This document shows positions 49,862 through 59,579 of a DNA stretch of 64,000 nt, piece by piece; the first letter of the stretch is position 1; every line of letters begins with the position of its first letter. The notes beneath the pieces are model-generated. The model saw nothing but the letters and a program-made list of their open reading frames with translations, had not been told where the DNA came from and made no database searches. This stretch comes from Rhizobium terrae (GTDB lineage: Bacteria; Pseudomonadota; Alphaproteobacteria; Rhizobiales; Rhizobiaceae), in the NCBI RefSeq assembly GCF_003425685.1, contig NZ_QJKM01000002.1, positions 1-64,000 on the forward strand, in the 5' to 3' direction. A program made the position numbers and the translations under genes.

Positions 49862-50608
49862 ATGTCGCTCGACTTTCCGACGTCCGAATTCCTGGTCTTC
49901 GTCGCCATAGGTTTCCTGGCCCAGATCGTCGACGGGGCGCTCGGCATGGCATTCGGAGTGCTCACCACCACCAGCCTCCTTACCGTCGGCGTGCCCCCCG
50001 CGGCCGCGAGCGCCATGACGCATGTCACCGAATGTTTCACCACCGCCGCATCGGGGCTCTCGCATGTCTACCACCGGAACGTCGACTGGCGCCTCGTCGT
50101 CCGGCTTGCGCCGGCGGGCATGCTCGGCGGGGCGATCGGCGCCTACGCGCTGTCCAATATCGACGGCAAGGCGATCGAACCCTTCGTGTCGGCCTATCTG
50201 ATCGCCGTCGGGCTGTTCATCCTCTACAAGGCGTTCAGGCCGAAATGGCCGCGCGACGTGCATGATTGGATCGTGCCCTATGTGGGCGGCGCCGGCGGCC
50301 TGCTCGACGCGATGGGCGGCGGCGGATGGGGACCGATCGTCACCAGTTCGCTGCTTGGCCGCGGCCACGATCCCAAGAAGGTGATCGGCTCGACCAATCT
50401 CACGGAATTCACCGTCACCACGGTCATTTCCGCGACCTTCATCGCCGCGCTCGGCTGGTCGGAGCTTTCCTCCGCCATAGGGCTCATCCTCGGCGGCGTG
50501 CTGGCCGCCCCGTTCGGGGCGCTGATCGTCAAAAGGCTGCCGGTCAAGCCTCTGATGATCGCCGTTTCGATGATCATCATAGGGACTGCGGCCGTGCGGT
50601 TCGCGTGA
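49862..50608 (+). CDS. TSUP (TauE/SafE) family permease
   Basis: A 248-residue membrane protein of the sulfite exporter TauE/SafE family. The paired signature is seen in VDGALGMAFGVLTTTSLLTVG and in LLDAMGGGGWGPIVTSSLLGRG, with STNLTEFTVTTVISATFI. About eight helices are expected. Such proteins export sulfite, sulfoacetate or other sulfonates; the substrate here is unknown. AGAGGAGG precedes the ATG at 49862. Confidence 0.9.
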   Translation: MSLDFPTSEFLVFVAIGFLAQIVDGALGMAFGVLTTTSLLTVGVPPAAASAMTHVTECFTTAASGLSHVYHRNVDWRLVVRLAPAGMLGGAIGAYALSNIDGKAIEPFVSAYLIAVGLFILYKAFRPKWPRDVHDWIVPYVGGAGGLLDAMGGGGWGPIVTSSLLGRGHDPKKVIGSTNLTEFTVTTVISATFIAALGWSELSSAIGLILGGVLAAPFGALIVKRLPVKPLMIAVSMIIIGTAAVRFA

Positions 50609-50677
50609 GCAGCGGTTGGGAATGTCTATCGGATCGACTGCCGCTCATGCTAGTATAGGCTGAACAGGAGCTTCTCC

Positions 50678-50965
50678 ATGCGCCCGAACCGATCGATCAC
50701 CATCTCGCTTTCCGAAGACATGGCCGAACTCGTCGAGAAGAAGATCGCGTCTGGCGAATTCGCCACCGAGAGCGAAGTCGTTGAGGAGGGGTTGCGTTAT
50801 CTGGCCGATCATGATGCCGAGATCGAAGAGTGGCTGCGGAAAGAGGTCGTGCCGACGCTTCGTGCCTATGACGCCGACCCTTCCAGCGCCAAGACCGCCG
50901 ATGAAACGCGGCGGGAGCTTGAGGAATATATGCGGACGCGCGATCGCAAGTCGATCGGCGCATGA
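50678..50965 (+). CDS. parD: ParD-like antitoxin
   Basis: A 95-residue protein with an N-terminal ribbon-helix-helix (NRSITISLSEDMAELVEKKIASGEFATESEVVEEGLRYL) and an acidic tail that should wrap the toxin. It is followed by a RelE/ParE-type gene with a 4-base overlap. It probably represses the pair. Confidence 0.9.
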   Translation: MRPNRSITISLSEDMAELVEKKIASGEFATESEVVEEGLRYLADHDAEIEEWLRKEVVPTLRAYDADPSSAKTADETRRELEEYMRTRDRKSIGA

Positions 50966-51285
50966 CCTACACCATTGTCTACGCTCTCGAAGCGCGCTTG
51001 GATCTCGCGGACCTGTTCGAATACAATGCTGGCAAGAGAGGCGAAGATTTTGCGGGCGATTACATCCGTAAGATCATGGATCACTGCAACCGCTTCGATC
51101 TCTTCCCAAAGCGCGGGACATTACGAGACGACATAGAACCGGGCCTTCGGCTTGTGGGCTATCGCCGAAAGGCGACGATCGCTTTTCGTATTGATCACGA
51201 CACCGTTGTCATTACGCGAGTCCTCTATGGCGGCAAAAGCCTTGGCGGATCGGATGACATGGAAGACGATGACGACTTCTTCTAA
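50962..51285 (+). CDS. parE: ParE-type toxin
   Basis: A 107-residue protein of the RelE/ParE fold: YTIVYALEARLDLADLFEYNAGKRGEDFAGDYIRKI, then LFPKRGTLRDDIEPGLRLVGYRRKATIAFRI, ending with a run of Asp. ParE toxins poison DNA gyrase. The N-terminal start overlaps parD (ATGA). The two form a compact type II module. Confidence 0.88.
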   Translation: MTYTIVYALEARLDLADLFEYNAGKRGEDFAGDYIRKIMDHCNRFDLFPKRGTLRDDIEPGLRLVGYRRKATIAFRIDHDTVVITRVLYGGKSLGGSDDMEDDDDFF

Positions 51286-51392
51286 GCCTCCCAATATTGA
51301 ACGCTCCGGTCACCCTTCCTCATCTGGCCTCCACGCCTGACATGCCGTAACAGAACGGCCGTCATTTTCCCTTCCGCAAAGGCCCCCTCTCC

Positions 51393-52010
51393 ATGGCAGA
51401 CCCCCTCCCGAAGATTCTTGTGATCCTGCTGCACGGGGTCGGTTCGAACGGGGCGAGCCTGGCATCGGTCGGCAAGCGGCTGGCAGCCGTCCTGCCCGGC
51501 GCGGTCTTCGCAGCGCCCGATGCGCCGGAAGCTTCGAGCCTCGGCCAGGGCCGGCAGTGGTTCAGCACCGCGGGCATCACCACCGAAAGTCGGCCGGGCC
51601 GGATCGCTGCGGCGCGGCCGGGCTTCGATGCCACGGTGTCGGCGATCGTCGAGGAGAACGGCTTTGCGGGGCGGCTCGACCGCGTGGCCTTCGTCGGCTT
51701 CTCGCAGGGGACGATCATGTCGCTCGATGCGGTCGCCAGCGGGCGCTGGCCGGTCGGGGCGGTGGCCGGCTTTTCCGGCAGGCTGGCGGCGCCTCAGCCG
51801 CATGCGCCGAAAGGCACGACGCCGGTACTGCTGGTCCACGGCACCGACGATCAGGTCATTCCGGTCGAGGAAACTGAAAGCGCCGCCGAGCGGCTGGCGG
51901 CGCTCGGCCTGCCGATAGACATCCGGATCGAGCCGGGCCTCGGCCACACGATCTCCGGCAGCGGTGCTGCCTATGCCGGGAAGTTTCTGGCGAAGGCGCT
52001 GCTTCGCTGA
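51393..52010 (+). CDS. Phospholipase/carboxylesterase-type alpha/beta hydrolase
   Basis: A 205-residue small alpha/beta hydrolase. Motifs: VILLHGVGSNGAS at the oxyanion hole, FVGFSQGTIMSLDAV with the Ser nucleophile, HGTDDQVIPVEE with the Asp and GLGHTISG with the His. It fits the carboxylesterase/lysophospholipase family (YpfH type). Convergent with ilvE, 3 bases apart. Confidence 0.9.
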   Translation: MADPLPKILVILLHGVGSNGASLASVGKRLAAVLPGAVFAAPDAPEASSLGQGRQWFSTAGITTESRPGRIAAARPGFDATVSAIVEENGFAGRLDRVAFVGFSQGTIMSLDAVASGRWPVGAVAGFSGRLAAPQPHAPKGTTPVLLVHGTDDQVIPVEETESAAERLAALGLPIDIRIEPGLGHTISGSGAAYAGKFLAKALLR

Positions 52011-52013
52011 GGC

Positions 52014-52901
52014 TCAGACGTCGTCGCCGGTCCTCGAGCGGGCCCAGTCCATGTAGGCTTCCAGCGCCTTGCGGGCGACGGGGCCTTCCTGCATCTGGCG
52101 ATCCTCGAACCTGTTCACCGGCACGATCTTGGAATAGTTGCCGGAGGTGAAGATCTCGTCGGCATCCATGAAATCGCCCACCGTCAGCGTCGTCTCGCGT
52201 ACGTCGAAGCCGGCCTGGCGAAGCAGGCCGATGACGCGCGAGCGGGTGATGCCGGCGAGGAAGGTGCCGTTGGCGATCGGCGTCATCACCACGCCGTCCT
52301 TGACCATGAAGATGTTGGACGAGGCGGTCTCGGCGACATTGCCGTTCATGTCGCGGGCAAGCGCATTGTCGAAGCCGCGGCCTCGCGCTTCCATGATCAT
52401 GCGCCCGCTGTTCGGGTAAAGGCTGCCGGTCTTGGCGCCGGTCATCGCCACTTCCGGGTTCGGGCGGCGATAGGGAGACACGGTGAGGGACGAGGGCCGT
52501 GCGGTATGCATCGGCGCCTCGAAGAGGCAGAGCGCGAAACGGGTCGATTCCGGATCGGCGGTGACGACGCTGTAGGGCATGCCGTGCTCGGCCCAGTACA
52601 TCGGCTTGATGTAGATCGCCGTCTTGCCGTCGAATTTCTTGACGCCTTCCCAGGCGAGCGCCTCGATCTCCTCCGCCTTCATGACCGGCTGCATGCCCAT
52701 ATTCTTCGCCGAGCGGTTGACGCGCTGGCAATGCAGATCGAGATCCGGGGCGATGCCGTCGAACCAGCGGGCGCCGTCAAAGACGGTCGAGCCGAGCCAC
52801 ATGGCATGCGATGTGGGGCCGACGAGCTTAGGATTGCCCTCAAGCCATTCGCCATCCACGAAAGTCCAGGTGTTGGTGCGGGCGGCGGTATCGACGGCCA
52901 T
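52014..52901 (-). CDS. ilvE: Branched-chain amino acid aminotransferase
   Basis: A 295-residue fold-type IV PLP aminotransferase. GAKTGSLYPNSGRMIMEARGRGFDNAL contains the catalytic Lys, and TASSNIFMVKDGVVMTP the phosphate-binding region; TGDDV is the tail. It is of the rhizobial IlvE-like type that converts leucine, isoleucine and valine to their keto acids. The ATG at 52901 gives MAVDTAARTN; the 21 residues further upstream are outside the family. It is a single gene. Confidence 0.88.
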   Translation of the reverse strand: MAVDTAARTNTWTFVDGEWLEGNPKLVGPTSHAMWLGSTVFDGARWFDGIAPDLDLHCQRVNRSAKNMGMQPVMKAEEIEALAWEGVKKFDGKTAIYIKPMYWAEHGMPYSVVTADPESTRFALCLFEAPMHTARPSSLTVSPYRRPNPEVAMTGAKTGSLYPNSGRMIMEARGRGFDNALARDMNGNVAETASSNIFMVKDGVVMTPIANGTFLAGITRSRVIGLLRQAGFDVRETTLTVGDFMDADEIFTSGNYSKIVPVNRFEDRQMQEGPVARKALEAYMDWARSRTGDDV

Positions 52902-53070
52902 GACGGTCTCCTCGTTCTCGATGATTTTGCGGTGAGTGAAGTCCTGCTCGCTCCTGCAGGTCAAGCGATAATATGAGATGAGTCATCACAAAATTTGATG
53001 TTTTTATGCGTGGAGACCGGATCGAAGGAGTGGCATTTTCCTGCCATCGGAACAGGCGGGAGCGCGCGAC

Positions 53071-53841
53071 ATGGCATGGTCTGCAGAACAATATGTGAAG
53101 TTTGAGGACGAGCGGACGCGGCCTGCCCGCGATCTGATCGCCCAGGTGCCGCTAGCCTCAGCCATCCGGGCCTATGACCTCGGCTGCGGGCCCGGCAATT
53201 CCACCGAGCTTCTGGTGGAGCGCTTCGGCGAAGGCAGCGTGATCGGGCTCGACAGCGACGACAACATGCTGACGGCGGCGGCCAAGCGCCTGCCCGGCAC
53301 GCAGTTCATCAAGGCCAATCTCGACACATGGGTGCCGGAGGAACCGGCTGATCTGCTTTACGCCAACGCGGTGTTCCAATGGGTGCCGGACCATGTTTCG
53401 GTGCTTGCCCGGCTGATGGATCATCTGGAGCCCGGCGGCGTGCTGGCGGTGCAGATGCCCGACAACCTTTCCGAACCGAGCCACACGCTGATGGAGGAGA
53501 CCGGAGCGGCCGGCCCCTGGGCGCCGGCTTTCGCCGGCGGGCGGGTGCGCCGGCCGCTGCTGCCGGCGCCTTCCGTCTATTTCGACCGCCTGATGCCGAA
53601 ATCCGTCCGCGTCGAGGTGTGGCACACCGTCTATTACCATCCGCTCGCCGATGCGCCGGCAATCGCCGAATGGGTCAAGGCAACCGGGCTCCGGCCCTAT
53701 CTCGATGCGGCCGGCTCGAAATACGCGGAGGCCTTCACGGCAGACTACACGGCGCGGCTGGCGCATGCCTATCCGCCCATGGCGGACGGCCGCGTGCTCC
53801 TGCGTTTCCCACGGCTTTTCGTCGTTGCGGTAAAGGCTTGA
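53071..53841 (+). CDS. tam: Trans-aconitate 2-methyltransferase
   Basis: A 256-residue SAM-dependent methyltransferase. The opening [22 protein letters not shown] and [15 protein letters not shown] (SAM motif I) are diagnostic of Tam; the middle has [12 protein letters not shown]. It methylates trans-aconitate, an inhibitor of aconitase. It is divergent from ilvE. The only nearby gene on the other side is a 50-residue peptide. Confidence 0.93.
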   Translation: MAWSAEQYVKFEDERTRPARDLIAQVPLASAIRAYDLGCGPGNSTELLVERFGEGSVIGLDSDDNMLTAAAKRLPGTQFIKANLDTWVPEEPADLLYANAVFQWVPDHVSVLARLMDHLEPGGVLAVQMPDNLSEPSHTLMEETGAAGPWAPAFAGGRVRRPLLPAPSVYFDRLMPKSVRVEVWHTVYYHPLADAPAIAEWVKATGLRPYLDAAGSKYAEAFTADYTARLAHAYPPMADGRVLLRFPRLFVVAVKA

Positions 53842-53867
53842 GAGCCGTACTGCCCAAGCCGCGGTTC

Positions 53868-54020
53868 TCACGGAGTGCCGGGCGGCGAGGTCAGCGGCGC
53901 CTGCTGTTCCTGCGGCGGCCCGGCCCCGTCGAGCCGGCTGTCGCCGGGATCATTGAGCCATATGATGCTGAGCACGCAGCCGATGAGGATCAGCAGAATG
54001 CCGATAAAAAGCCAACGCAT
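53868..54020 (-). CDS. Small membrane peptide or lipoprotein, 50 residues
   Basis: A 50-residue frame beginning MRWLFIGILLILIGCVLSIIWL. The hydrophobic helix ends in a lipobox-like LIGC. A Pro/Gln-rich tail follows. AAGGAG lies 11 bases before the ATG at 54020. It is convergent with tam and lies upstream of the hydrolase gene on the same strand. Its size and codon use suggest a real small gene. Confidence 0.55.
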   Translation of the reverse strand: MRWLFIGILLILIGCVLSIIWLNDPGDSRLDGAGPPQEQQAPLTSPPGTP

Positions 54021-54068
54021 CGCTTCTTGATCTCCTTCGCTGACCGGTTACGCGAAACCCATCACCGC

Positions 54069-54968
54069 TCAGGCCGCATGGACGCGACCGAGGAAGTCGC
54101 GCATCAGCGACGCCACCTGGTCAAGATGGGTTTCCAGCAGCCAATGGCCGCCATCGAGAAGATGCAGTTCCGCCTTCGGCAGGTCACGCAGAAAGGCGCG
54201 GGCGGATTCTTCCGGCATGTAGCCGTCCTGCGGCCCCCAGACGATCAATGCCGGGGGCTGGTAGTCACGCAGATATTGCTGGTAGCGCGGAAACCACGCG
54301 ACGTTTTCGCTGAGACGTGCGATCACATCCACGGCGATCGCGCGCCGGCGGTCGTCCATCAACGACCAATGCAGCTTCCATAGGTCGGGTGAGATGCGTT
54401 CGGCGATTTCCGGTCGCACTTCGTTGAGGAATTCCTCCCGGAAACCCTCCTCGCTCACCGCATCGGCGATCTTCTGACGATTCCCCTCCGAGGGGTTGCG
54501 CCAGTATTCCTGCAGTCCGGCATATTTCGGGCCCAGCGCATCCTCGTAAATGTCACCGTTCTGAATGACCAGAGCCGCAACCCGCCGCGGGTGCCGGATC
54601 GCCAGGCGAAGGCCGATCTGCGAACCGAAATCATGCAGGTAGAGGGCAAACCGCTGGACGCCGAGCCTTTCGAGAAAGGCGTCCAGGAAATCCGCGAAAC
54701 CGTCGAATGTATAACGGAAGCCGTCGGGCGTGTCGGTGTAGCCGCTGCCTGGAAAATCCGGCGCCAGGAGATGCCACCGGTCGGCAAGCAGCGGCATCAG
54801 TTCGCGGAATTCATAGGAGGAGCAGGGATAACCGTGGGGCAGGAGCAATACCGGCGCGCCGACCCTGCCCGCCTCGCGATAAAATACTTTCATGCCGCCG
54901 AGATCGAGCCATCTATGCTTCACCCGAGTGAGACCCCAGCAGGCATTCCCCGTCGAATCCATGATCAT
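54069..54968 (-). CDS. Alpha/beta hydrolase with Asp nucleophile (haloalkane dehalogenase / epoxide hydrolase type)
   Basis: A 299-residue hydrolase. HGYPCSSYEFRELMPLLADRWHLLAPDFPGSGYTDTPDG matches the oxyanion and loop region. The nucleophile elbow YLHDFGSQIGLRLAI has Asp, not Ser, as in dehalogenases and epoxide hydrolases. The acid lies in WGPQDGYMP and the His in DGGHWLLET. Exact substrate unknown. The gene follows the small peptide gene on the same strand, 48 bases away. Confidence 0.85.
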   Translation of the reverse strand: MIMDSTGNACWGLTRVKHRWLDLGGMKVFYREAGRVGAPVLLLPHGYPCSSYEFRELMPLLADRWHLLAPDFPGSGYTDTPDGFRYTFDGFADFLDAFLERLGVQRFALYLHDFGSQIGLRLAIRHPRRVAALVIQNGDIYEDALGPKYAGLQEYWRNPSEGNRQKIADAVSEEGFREEFLNEVRPEIAERISPDLWKLHWSLMDDRRRAIAVDVIARLSENVAWFPRYQQYLRDYQPPALIVWGPQDGYMPEESARAFLRDLPKAELHLLDGGHWLLETHLDQVASLMRDFLGRVHAA

Positions 54969-55217
54969 GCCTCCTTGAACGCCGAGCCATCATGACCTCA
55001 AGAATGATTTCAGCTTGGAAATGATCCGTGACCATTTCTTGGCATGGCGGAGCGGACAGCCGGACGGCTGCCGCCCGCTCGGCGACGCAGTGCCGGTTTG
55101 CGGAATTGGACAAGGCCACGATATTCTCGCTGCGACCTGCCGGAGCGGGTTGACTCGCCAGGTCCGTTTCGCACTCTTTATGCCTGCCATCGAACCGTGT
55201 CGCCACTGGACCGCATC

Positions 55218-55958
55218 ATGCCGAAATCGCAAAGGACATGGAGATCCGCGCAACTGTCGCTCACGCAGGAACTGGTCGATCTTTGCTTTCGCGAGGAGGC
55301 CGATCCCGGCCCGCCGCCGTCCTGGACGCCGATGACCGAAGAGGATTACGTGCGGCTGACCGACCGGCTGACCGCCGAGATCGGCGACGAGCCGCTGTGG
55401 ATCTTCGCCTATGGTTCGTTGATCTGGAAACCGGGTTTCGATTCCGTCGATTCGCGGCGAGCGACCATCTACGGCTGGCATCGGTCCTTTTCCCTGAGGA
55501 TCGAGCGCGGCCGCGGCTCCCCGGCCCAGCCCGGCCTGATGATGATGCTGTCGCGCGGCGGCCGCTGCGACGGGGTGATCTATCGCGTCGCGGACGGGGA
55601 AAAGCGCGAGCAGATCGAAAAGGCGCTGCGCCGCGAGGTGAGCAACCGCGACAGCCTGTCGTCGATGCGCTGGCTGCAGGTGCGCACGCCGGCGGGCGAG
55701 ACGGTGCGGGCGCTGGTCTTCTGGGTCGGCGGCACCAGCCAGCGGATCGTCAAGCCGCTCCTGCCGCTCGATCAGGTGGCGCCGATCCTGGCGCGCGCCT
55801 GCGGGCACCGCGGCTCCTGCGCCGAATATCTCTACAATACCGTCGTGCATCTCGCCGAATTCGGCATCCGCGACCGCAATCTCTGGCGGTTGCAGGAGAT
55901 GGTGGCCGACGAAATCCGGGCACTGCATGCGCGGGCGGTTGAGAAGGTCGAAGCGTGA
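55218..55958 (+). CDS. ChaC-like gamma-glutamylcyclotransferase
   Basis: A 246-residue protein. WIFAYGSLIWKPGFDS (YGSL motif) and the catalytic Glu/Asp region fit ChaC, which cleaves glutathione to 5-oxoproline and Cys-Gly. The C-terminal DRNLWRLQEMV helix is typical of the bacterial members. The ATG at 55218 is chosen over a long GTG/ATG-less extension to 55044 that lacks family sequence. A GST gene follows, 156 bases later. Confidence 0.88.
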   Translation: MPKSQRTWRSAQLSLTQELVDLCFREEADPGPPPSWTPMTEEDYVRLTDRLTAEIGDEPLWIFAYGSLIWKPGFDSVDSRRATIYGWHRSFSLRIERGRGSPAQPGLMMMLSRGGRCDGVIYRVADGEKREQIEKALRREVSNRDSLSSMRWLQVRTPAGETVRALVFWVGGTSQRIVKPLLPLDQVAPILARACGHRGSCAEYLYNTVVHLAEFGIRDRNLWRLQEMVADEIRALHARAVEKVEA

Positions 55959-56114
55959 ACCGGCACGCCCCATAGCCGCCGCTCTCTTTCGTCCTGCCGC
56001 CCGCCCCGTGGGATGGATGTGGCGAACGCGGCGACAAACCAGTTGCAGAATTAAATCAGTTGACCTATCAATAAACCGATTTCAATTTGCAATCAGTCTA
56101 GGAGGCTTCCTGCC

Positions 56115-56774
56115 ATGCGTCCGATCCTCTATTCGCATCCGTTCTCGTCCTACTGCCAGAAAGTGCTGACGGCGCTTTACGACAACGATACCGGCTTCGA
56201 CACCCGCATGCTGGGTCCGGACGATCCGGCCGCCTGGGAGGAGCTCTGCAGCCTCTGGCCGGTGAAGCGCTTCCCGATGCTGATGGACGACGGACGGCCG
56301 GTCTTCGAGGCGACGATCATCATCGAATATCTGGACGTTCATTATCCGGGGTCGGTGAAGCTGATCCCGGCGGATCCCGACAAGGCGATCGAGGTGCGGA
56401 TGCTCGACCGTTTCTTCGACAATTACATTTCCACCCCGCAGCAGAAGGTGGTGTTCAACGCCCTGCGGCCGGAAGAGAACCGCGACCCCTACGGCGTCAA
56501 GGAAGCGCGCGACATGCTCGACGCCGCCTATGGCTGGCTCGACGAGCGGATGAAGACGCGCGAATGGGCGGCCGGCGACGGTTTCAGCCTTGCCGACTGC
56601 GCCGCCGCGCCCGCCCTCTTTTATGCCGACTGGACGCATCCGATCGGCGGCCGCTTCCCGAACGTCACGGCCTATCGCAACCGGCTGCTCGCCCGTCCGT
56701 CCTTCGCCCGCGCCGTGGACGAGGCCCGCCCCTACCGGCCGTTCTTCCCGCTCGGCGCGCCGGATCGGGATTGA
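56115..56774 (+). CDS. Glutathione S-transferase family protein
   Basis: A 219-residue GST. The thioredoxin-like N-terminal domain reads YSHPFSSYCQKVLTAL, with a Ser-Ser-Tyr-Cys active-site region, and VKRFPMLMDDGRPVFEATIIIEYLD has the cis-Pro and Glu-Ala glutathione residues. The C-terminal helical domain ends in RPSFARAVDEARPYRPFFP. The specific substrate is unknown. It follows the ChaC-like gene, both glutathione-related. Confidence 0.88.
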   Translation: MRPILYSHPFSSYCQKVLTALYDNDTGFDTRMLGPDDPAAWEELCSLWPVKRFPMLMDDGRPVFEATIIIEYLDVHYPGSVKLIPADPDKAIEVRMLDRFFDNYISTPQQKVVFNALRPEENRDPYGVKEARDMLDAAYGWLDERMKTREWAAGDGFSLADCAAAPALFYADWTHPIGGRFPNVTAYRNRLLARPSFARAVDEARPYRPFFPLGAPDRD

Positions 56775-56781
56775 GCACGGT

Positions 56782-57117
56782 CTAAAACGTGCTCTCGGTC
56801 GCCAGAACGTGGCCGTTCATGGCGGCCCAGATCATTCGCACCTCGCGGCGAAGCACGGCGCTGGGGCGAATGCCGCCGCTGCCGTAGTTCTTATACTTGT
56901 CACGATAAGCTGCGATGAAGACTTCGACGGCTTCGACAATTTCCGCGTGCTGCTCCGCCCGGCGGCGCAGCGCTTCCTTCTCCGCATGAAGGATTTCGAA
57001 GCTCTGGACGATGAGCCGCAGGTCTTCCATCGGCACGCTCACATGCGGGCGCTCGGACGCCTCGGCGATGATCTCCGCCCGCAGACGGACGATGATGTCG
57101 TTCAGTTGTTCACTCAT
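56782..57117 (-). CDS. Hypothetical helical protein
   Basis: A 111-residue all-helical protein. MSEQLNDIIVRLRAEIIAEASERPHVSVP is followed by a long helix (FEILHAEKEALRRRAEQHAEIV). No recognised domain. The start ATG 57117 follows a run of AGGAGAATCC; a longer frame to 57192 has a different, unlikely N-terminus. It is convergent with the GST gene, 7 bases apart. Confidence 0.65.
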   Translation of the reverse strand: MSEQLNDIIVRLRAEIIAEASERPHVSVPMEDLRLIVQSFEILHAEKEALRRRAEQHAEIVEAVEVFIAAYRDKYKNYGSGGIRPSAVLRREVRMIWAAMNGHVLATESTF

Positions 57118-57277
57118 GTGGGATTCTCCTGAACCCAGGATTTGGGTGCGGAAACCGGCCAAAGCAAGGCGAATCTGTGGCGCAGAAGACACGTTTCACG
57201 ATCAAAGTGATCGGGATTGTGGTCTTTGTTTTCGCATATCGCTACCGCAATACCGCTCGCTCATTGCGCGATGCGGT

Positions 57278-58171
57278 CTAAAGCCGCTCGGCCAGGAAAT
57301 CGATATAGGCACGGATGCGCACTGCGAGGTGCTCATGGCCCGCATAAACGGCGTGGATCTGCTCGATGTCTTCCGGGTTGAAATCCTCCAGGACCGGCAC
57401 GAGACGGCCTGCCTGGATGTCCGGCTCCACATGAAAACGCCCCACGCGGCCGATGCCGAGCCCTTCCAGGCAGAACTGCCGGATGATCGAGCCGCTGCTT
57501 GCCTTGAGGTTTCCGGAAACGGGCAGCAGGTCACGCCGGCCCGTTTCCGGATCACGAAAAGGCCAGCCTTCGACCGACCGGCGGAAGTTGAAATTGATGC
57601 AGTTGTGATGGATGAGTTCAGCCGGGGCCTTCGGGATGCCGTGCCGTTCCAGATAATGCGGCGAGGCGATCACCACCTGACGGCTCTCGCCGAGCTTTCG
57701 CGCCATCAGAGACGAATCGCGCAGCGGCCCATGGCGGATCGCGATATCCACCCGCTCGCGGATGAGGTCGACGGTGTCGTCGGTGAGCGTGATGTCGAGC
57801 TGCACGTCGGGATAAAGTGTCTGGAACTCGCAGGTGAGCGGCAGGACGTAACGCTCGCCGAAGCCGACCGAGGCGTTGATGGTGAGCGGGCCGCGCGGGC
57901 GCATCCTGCCGCCGCCGGAAACGACCTCCTCCGTATCGGCGATTTCCGCGAGGATGCGCCGGGCGCGGGCGAGATAGGTCTCACCCTCCGGCGTCAATTG
58001 CAGCAGGCGGGTGGAGCGCACGACGAGCCGGGTGCCGAGCCGGTTCTCCAGGCGGGTGACGAGCTTGCTGACGGCGGACGGCGAGAGCTTCAGCTTCCGC
58101 CCAGCGGCGGAGAAGCTCTTCAGCTCGGCGGCAAGCGCGAAGACTTCCATTTCTCCGGCGCGGTTGTCCAT
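57278..58171 (-). CDS. LysR-family transcriptional regulator
   Basis: A 297-residue LysR regulator. The helix-turn-helix reads SFSAAGRKLKLSPSAVSKLVTRLENRLGTRLV, and the effector domain has the pattern LPLTCEFQTLYPDVQLDI, then RHGPLRDSSLMARKL. It is divergent from an MFS exporter, with a TGTGA-N7-TCACA dyad in the gap. ATG 58171 was chosen; 26 more residues upstream are low complexity. The effector is unknown. Confidence 0.9.
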   Translation of the reverse strand: MDNRAGEMEVFALAAELKSFSAAGRKLKLSPSAVSKLVTRLENRLGTRLVVRSTRLLQLTPEGETYLARARRILAEIADTEEVVSGGGRMRPRGPLTINASVGFGERYVLPLTCEFQTLYPDVQLDITLTDDTVDLIRERVDIAIRHGPLRDSSLMARKLGESRQVVIASPHYLERHGIPKAPAELIHHNCINFNFRRSVEGWPFRDPETGRRDLLPVSGNLKASSGSIIRQFCLEGLGIGRVGRFHVEPDIQAGRLVPVLEDFNPEDIEQIHAVYAGHEHLAVRIRAYIDFLAERL

Positions 58172-58264
58172 GGATGCCTCTCCGATAGCTGCCGGCTTTC
58201 GGCACTGCTCCCTCCCTCCACCACAAGCAGGGAGAGGGGCAAGCGCCATGAAACGCGCACTATC

Positions 58265-58281
58265 TGTGATTTGATTTCACA
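58265..58281. promoter_or_regulatory. Candidate LysR operator
   Basis: TGTGATTTGATTTCACA carries the dyad TGTGA and TCACA around a 7-base spacer at 58265-58281, about midway between the LysR start and the MFS start. Confidence 0.55.
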
Positions 58282-58370
58282 AATGATTATCCACCTATCC
58301 CGCTACCCATACAAGTCCCTCGCGATGATATTGCGCCGCATCAATTCCTTCCAGGACAAGGACTCCTTCC

Positions 58371-59558
58371 ATGCCACTTGCACTCTATGCCCTGACGGCG
58401 GGCGCCTTCGGGATCGGCGTCACGGAATTCGTCATCATGGGCCTGCTTCTCGACGTCAGCGCCGATCTCGGCGTGTCGATCTCGGCCGCCGGCCTGCTGA
58501 TTTCCGGCTACGCGCTCGGCGTCGTGATCGGCGCGCCGATCCTCGGCGCGATCTCCGGCAAATGGTCGAAGAAGACGCTGCTGATGGCGCTGATGGTGGT
58601 GTTCACCATCGGCAATCTCGCCTGTGCGGTCGCGCCCGACTACTGGACGCTGATGGCCGCCCGGGTGCTGACGGCATTCGCGCATGCCTCCTTCTTCGGC
58701 GTCGGCTCGGTGGTCGCCACCAGCCTCGTCGCGCCCAACAGAAAGGCCTCCGCGATCGCCATCATGTTCACGGGCCTCACCGTCGCCAACATTCTCGGCG
58801 TACCCTTCGGCACCTGGCTCGGCCAGGCCTATGGCTGGCGCTCGACCTTCTTCGCCGTCACGCTGATCGGCATCGTCGCCTTTGCCGTGATCGGCTTGCT
58901 CGTGCCGAAGGACAACCCGGCCGACGACAGGCAGGAAGCATCCCGAGGCGTGCTGGCCGTGTTCGGCCGCCGGGCGGTCATGCTCGGCCTTCTCACCACG
59001 GTGCTCTCCTGGGTCGGCGTATTTGCGGGCTTCACCTATATCGCGCCGATCCTGACCGAGATCACCGGGTTTTCGGAGGCGGCCGTTTCGCCGATCCTGC
59101 TCGTCTTCGGCGGCGGTCTCGTCGTCGGCAATCTCGCCGGCGGCTGGCTGGCCGACCGGCGCCTGCTGCCGACCATGATCGGCAGCCTGCTGGCGCTGTC
59201 GGCCGTGCTTCTCGCCATGACCGCCGCCATCCACCAGCCCGTGCTGGCCGTGATCGCCATCGGCCTGTTCGGGGCAGCCGCCTTCGCCACCGTCTCGCCG
59301 CTGCAGATGTGGGTGCTGCAGAAGGCGGAAGGGGCGGGCCAGGGCCTCGCTTCCTCCTTCAACATCGCCGCCTTCAACCTCGGCAATGCGATCGGCGCCT
59401 GGCTCGGCGGCGCGGTCATCGACCATGGCCCCGGCCTCGGCTCGGTCACCTTCGTCGCCGGCCTGGTGCCGCTCGCAGCGCTCGCCGTGGCGATTGTCGC
59501 CATCCGGATCGACCGGCGCCGGGCGGACACCGCCGCCCTCGCCTGCCCGGCCGAATAA
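58371..59558 (+). CDS. MFS transporter (DHA1/AraJ-like exporter)
   Basis: A 395-residue permease with 12 helices of the major facilitator superfamily. LLDVSADLGVSISAAGLLISGYALGVVIGAPILG and SGKWSKKTLLMALM carry the A-motif-like loop. Its closest type by eye is the AraJ/YdhP group of sugar or drug exporters. It is divergent from LysR and followed 21 bases later by an aldo/keto reductase, with another reductase after it, so regulator, exporter and reductases look like one detoxification unit. Confidence 0.9.
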   Translation: MPLALYALTAGAFGIGVTEFVIMGLLLDVSADLGVSISAAGLLISGYALGVVIGAPILGAISGKWSKKTLLMALMVVFTIGNLACAVAPDYWTLMAARVLTAFAHASFFGVGSVVATSLVAPNRKASAIAIMFTGLTVANILGVPFGTWLGQAYGWRSTFFAVTLIGIVAFAVIGLLVPKDNPADDRQEASRGVLAVFGRRAVMLGLLTTVLSWVGVFAGFTYIAPILTEITGFSEAAVSPILLVFGGGLVVGNLAGGWLADRRLLPTMIGSLLALSAVLLAMTAAIHQPVLAVIAIGLFGAAAFATVSPLQMWVLQKAEGAGQGLASSFNIAAFNLGNAIGAWLGGAVIDHGPGLGSVTFVAGLVPLAALAVAIVAIRIDRRRADTAALACPAE

Positions 59559-59579
59559 CTGCAAAGAAGGACGATCATC